DNA from: Gammaproteobacteria bacterium | Lineage (GTDB): Bacteria > Pseudomonadota > Gammaproteobacteria > Competibacterales > Competibacteraceae | Assembly: GCA_024235095.1 (NCBI GenBank) | Contig: JACKNC010000001.1 | Coordinates: 1,215,501-1,279,500 of the forward strand | Length of the DNA stretch: 64,000 nt | Direction: 5' to 3' | Part shown: positions 62,052 through 64,000 of the stretch, piece by piece | Layout of the letters: every line of letters begins with the position of its first letter | Position numbering within the stretch: the first letter of the stretch is position 1 | Made by a program: the position numbers and the translations under genes | Notes under the pieces: generated by a model | What the model saw: the letters and a program-made list of their open reading frames with translations, nothing else | What the model was told of the DNA's origin: nothing | Databases searched by the model: none

Positions 62052-64000
62052 AAATCGAGCGTCTCTACCTCAAGGCTTACGGGGCTTTCTCCGATCATTG
62101 CCTGAATTTCACCGATGGACCCGATTTTCATGTGATCTACGGTCCAAATGAAGCGGGCAAATCCACCACCTTGCGCGCGCTCATCGGCCTACTGTTTGGC
62201 ATCGAAGATCGCACTACTGACAATTTTATTCATCAAAATAATCGCCTGAGGGTCGGCGCGGCGTTAGCGACGGCGCACGATGGCCGATTGACCGTTATGC
62301 GCCGCAAGGGACGCAAGCAAACCTTGTTCGTGCTGGACGAAACTCGCGGCGAGGAGTGTACCGATCAACCACTGGCGGAAGACACGTTGGCGCGCTGGCT
62401 GGGCGGCCTCGATGAAAACCTGTATCGCGCCTTGTTCGGACTGGACCTCGACGGGTTGGTTCACGGCAGCGAAGCCCTGCTGGAAGGGAAAGGAGAAATC
62501 GGTCAAAGCCTGTTCGCCGCCGCCGCCGGACTGGCTGACTTGCGACAATTGTCCACCCAATTAGAGACCGAGACGGCCAAACTGTTTCTCCCCCGCGCAA
62601 CGGCAAAACCCGCCATTAATATCGCCCTCCGCGAACTGGATGAGCAACGCAAGCGGGCGCGGGAAGCGACGGTGCGTTCTTCGGCCTGGGAGCAAGCGGA
62701 TCGCGCCCGGCGTCATGCCGAGAAGAAACATACCGGGTTACGCGCCGAGTTGGCTCGTTTGCGCGAGGAGCAGCGCCGGCTTTCCCGGGTGGTTGCTCAT
62801 CTGCCGCTAGTCGCCGAACGCGAGGCCCTGCGCCAGGAAATCGCTGCTTTGGCGAGTGTGCCCTTGCTGCCTGCGGATGCGCAACAACAGCGGATCGAGG
62901 TTGAAGAACGCTTGCGCGCCGCTATGAGTAACCAGCGTGAAGCCCAGGCCGCGCTGGATGAGCTGCGCCAGCAACAATCCCGACGGGTAGTCCGTGAAGC
63001 GCTGCTCAGCCATGCCGGCGACATCGAACGCTTGCATCATGCCGCAAAGGACTACCGGGGCGCTTTGGAGCGATTGCCTCGTATTGAAGCCGAACTCGAT
63101 GCCGCCCGCCAGATGCTTATTGCGCAATTGACGGCTATTGATCCGGCGTTGACCACAGAATCGGCATCGATTGATTGGCCCGAACATATTCGAGCGTTGA
63201 TGCCCTTGCCCACCGTGCGGGCGCGGGTGCAAGCGCTGATCGAGGAATACAATGCCTGGTTGATTCAGGATGAACAATGCGCGGAACAGGAACGCAAATT
63301 GAGCGGAGCGCTCCAGCAGTTTCGCCAGGCGCTGGCGACGCAACCCGCGGCCATGCCGTTTGAACTGCTGGAGACAGCCCGCGAACAGGCGACGGGCCAG
63401 GGCGACCTCGCTAACCAGCAAGCGCAACTGGAGCGGGAAATCGCTGAACTGGAAACCACGCTGGCCCGCGAAGCAACAGCTTTATGGAGCGGTCCGCTCG
63501 ATGAACTGATTACCTTGCGCGTCCCATTGCTGGCTACAGTCAACGAACTAGGCGACCAATATCGTCAATTGGCTGAGAATGAACGCTCGCTCAAGGATCA
63601 GGATCAGATTCTACAACGCGATCTGGGGGAGCGGGAGCGCGAACTGCGTGGACTGGCTGCCGCTGGCGAAATTGTCACGCATGATCAGGTGCGTCAGGCT
63701 CGCCAACACCGCGACGCCAGTTGGCAGCGGATCCGCCAAGCCTGCATTGAATGCAAGGATGACGCTAACCGACGGGCGATGATCCCTGCGGAACAGTCCC
63801 TACCGGATGTTTTCGAGTCCGCCCTGCGCGAGGCGGATCGGCTGGCCGATTTGCTGCACGCCGACGCCAAGCGGGCGACCAGCGTCGAAAATCTCCGTCA
63901 GCGTATCGCTGATATGCAGCAGGCGCGTGTTGATCTGACGCAACAATTGGCGATTCTGGCGACTGAACGCAGTCAACTTGACGCCCGTTGGAGGGTGATT
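62048..64000 (+). CDS. SbcC/YhaN-like SMC-type ATPase (3' end outside window)
   Basis: 651 codons are visible with no stop, so the gene continues past the edge. It begins 'MKIERLYLKAYGAFSDHCLN' with Walker A 'IYGPNEAGKSTTLRALIGLL', then a long Arg/Glu/Gln-rich coiled-coil, e.g. 'RHAEKKHTGLRAELARLREE' and 'GDLANQQAQLEREIAELETT'. The ATPase C-lobe should lie downstream. 'LFGLDLDGLVHGSEALLEGK' is typical of the YhaN branch (DUF-type SbcC relatives). Coupled to the nuclease gene before it. Confidence 0.88.
   Translation, partial: MKIERLYLKAYGAFSDHCLNFTDGPDFHVIYGPNEAGKSTTLRALIGLLFGIEDRTTDNFIHQNNRLRVGAALATAHDGRLTVMRRKGRKQTLFVLDETRGEECTDQPLAEDTLARWLGGLDENLYRALFGLDLDGLVHGSEALLEGKGEIGQSLFAAAAGLADLRQLSTQLETETAKLFLPRATAKPAINIALRELDEQRKRAREATVRSSAWEQADRARRHAEKKHTGLRAELARLREEQRRLSRVVAHLPLVAEREALRQEIAALASVPLLPADAQQQRIEVEERLRAAMSNQREAQAALDELRQQQSRRVVREALLSHAGDIERLHHAAKDYRGALERLPRIEAELDAARQMLIAQLTAIDPALTTESASIDWPEHIRALMPLPTVRARVQALIEEYNAWLIQDEQCAEQERKLSGALQQFRQALATQPAAMPFELLETAREQATGQGDLANQQAQLEREIAELETTLAREATALWSGPLDELITLRVPLLATVNELGDQYRQLAENERSLKDQDQILQRDLGERERELRGLAAAGEIVTHDQVRQARQHRDASWQRIRQACIECKDDANRRAMIPAEQSLPDVFESALREADRLADLLHADAKRATSVENLRQRIADMQQARVDLTQQLAILATERSQLDARWRVI

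Overview
The window is a piece of a gammaproteobacterial chromosome that contains the replication origin. The core gene order rpmH-rnpA-yidD-yidC-mnmE on one side and dnaA-oriC-dnaN-recF on the other, the lptD-surA-rsmA cluster divergent from amgK-murU, and the bacterial-type glyQ/glyS pair all fit this class. Moderately high GC in the core genes and many insertion sequences suggest a Competibacter/Contendobacter-like relative, but that placement is inference. No rRNA, tRNA or CRISPR array was seen.

Layout. 0-4.1 kb: an AT-rich signalling module (pseudo-receiver/PATAN-like protein, small GTPase, two roadblock/LC7 proteins), then a kinase-like/phosphoesterase fusion facing it across a shared terminator. 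4.2-6.9 kb: nadB and a flippase-like membrane protein. 7.0-12.6 kb: a periplasmic binding lipoprotein upstream of a Cache-HAMP-PAS-GGDEF-EAL protein that is split by an IS66-family element with an 8-bp target duplication. 12.7-13.5 kb: a decayed region with a PIN-toxin remnant and a small MITE-like inverted repeat. 13.5-21.8 kb: the origin region, with 11 perfect DnaA boxes between dnaA and dnaN. gyrB does not follow recF. 21.9-26.5 kb: pyrE, an SDR gene, then a SLAC1/TehA-like channel with creB-creC on the other strand.

26.7-37.3 kb: glyQS, gmhB, plsC, amgK-murU, lptD, surA (one parvulin domain) and rsmA. Seven parS-like sites occur between 29.7 and 42.0 kb, some with 7-bp tandem repeats beside them and one inside rsmA. 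37.3-41.5 kb is an IS graveyard: an older IS630-type transposase gene hit by an IS630 copy, an IS1-family element and a frameshifted IS1595-type element, followed by an ISAs1 fragment. At 42.1 kb lies a 1259-residue fusion of topoisomerase III and RecQ helicase.

46-58 kb holds an unknown protein, a DUF255 thioredoxin-fold protein, a half-length DarP, a fused ATP sulfurylase/APS kinase, fabB-fabA, plsY, folB, an SH3 protein, a MidA-like methyltransferase and a GCS2-like ligase. At 58.2-60.6 kb a second identical IS630 copy joins the start of an RND adaptor gene to the end of an RND pump gene, so most of an efflux operon has been lost. The window ends in a YhaO/YhaN-type (SbcD/SbcC-like) nuclease-ATPase pair that runs off the edge.
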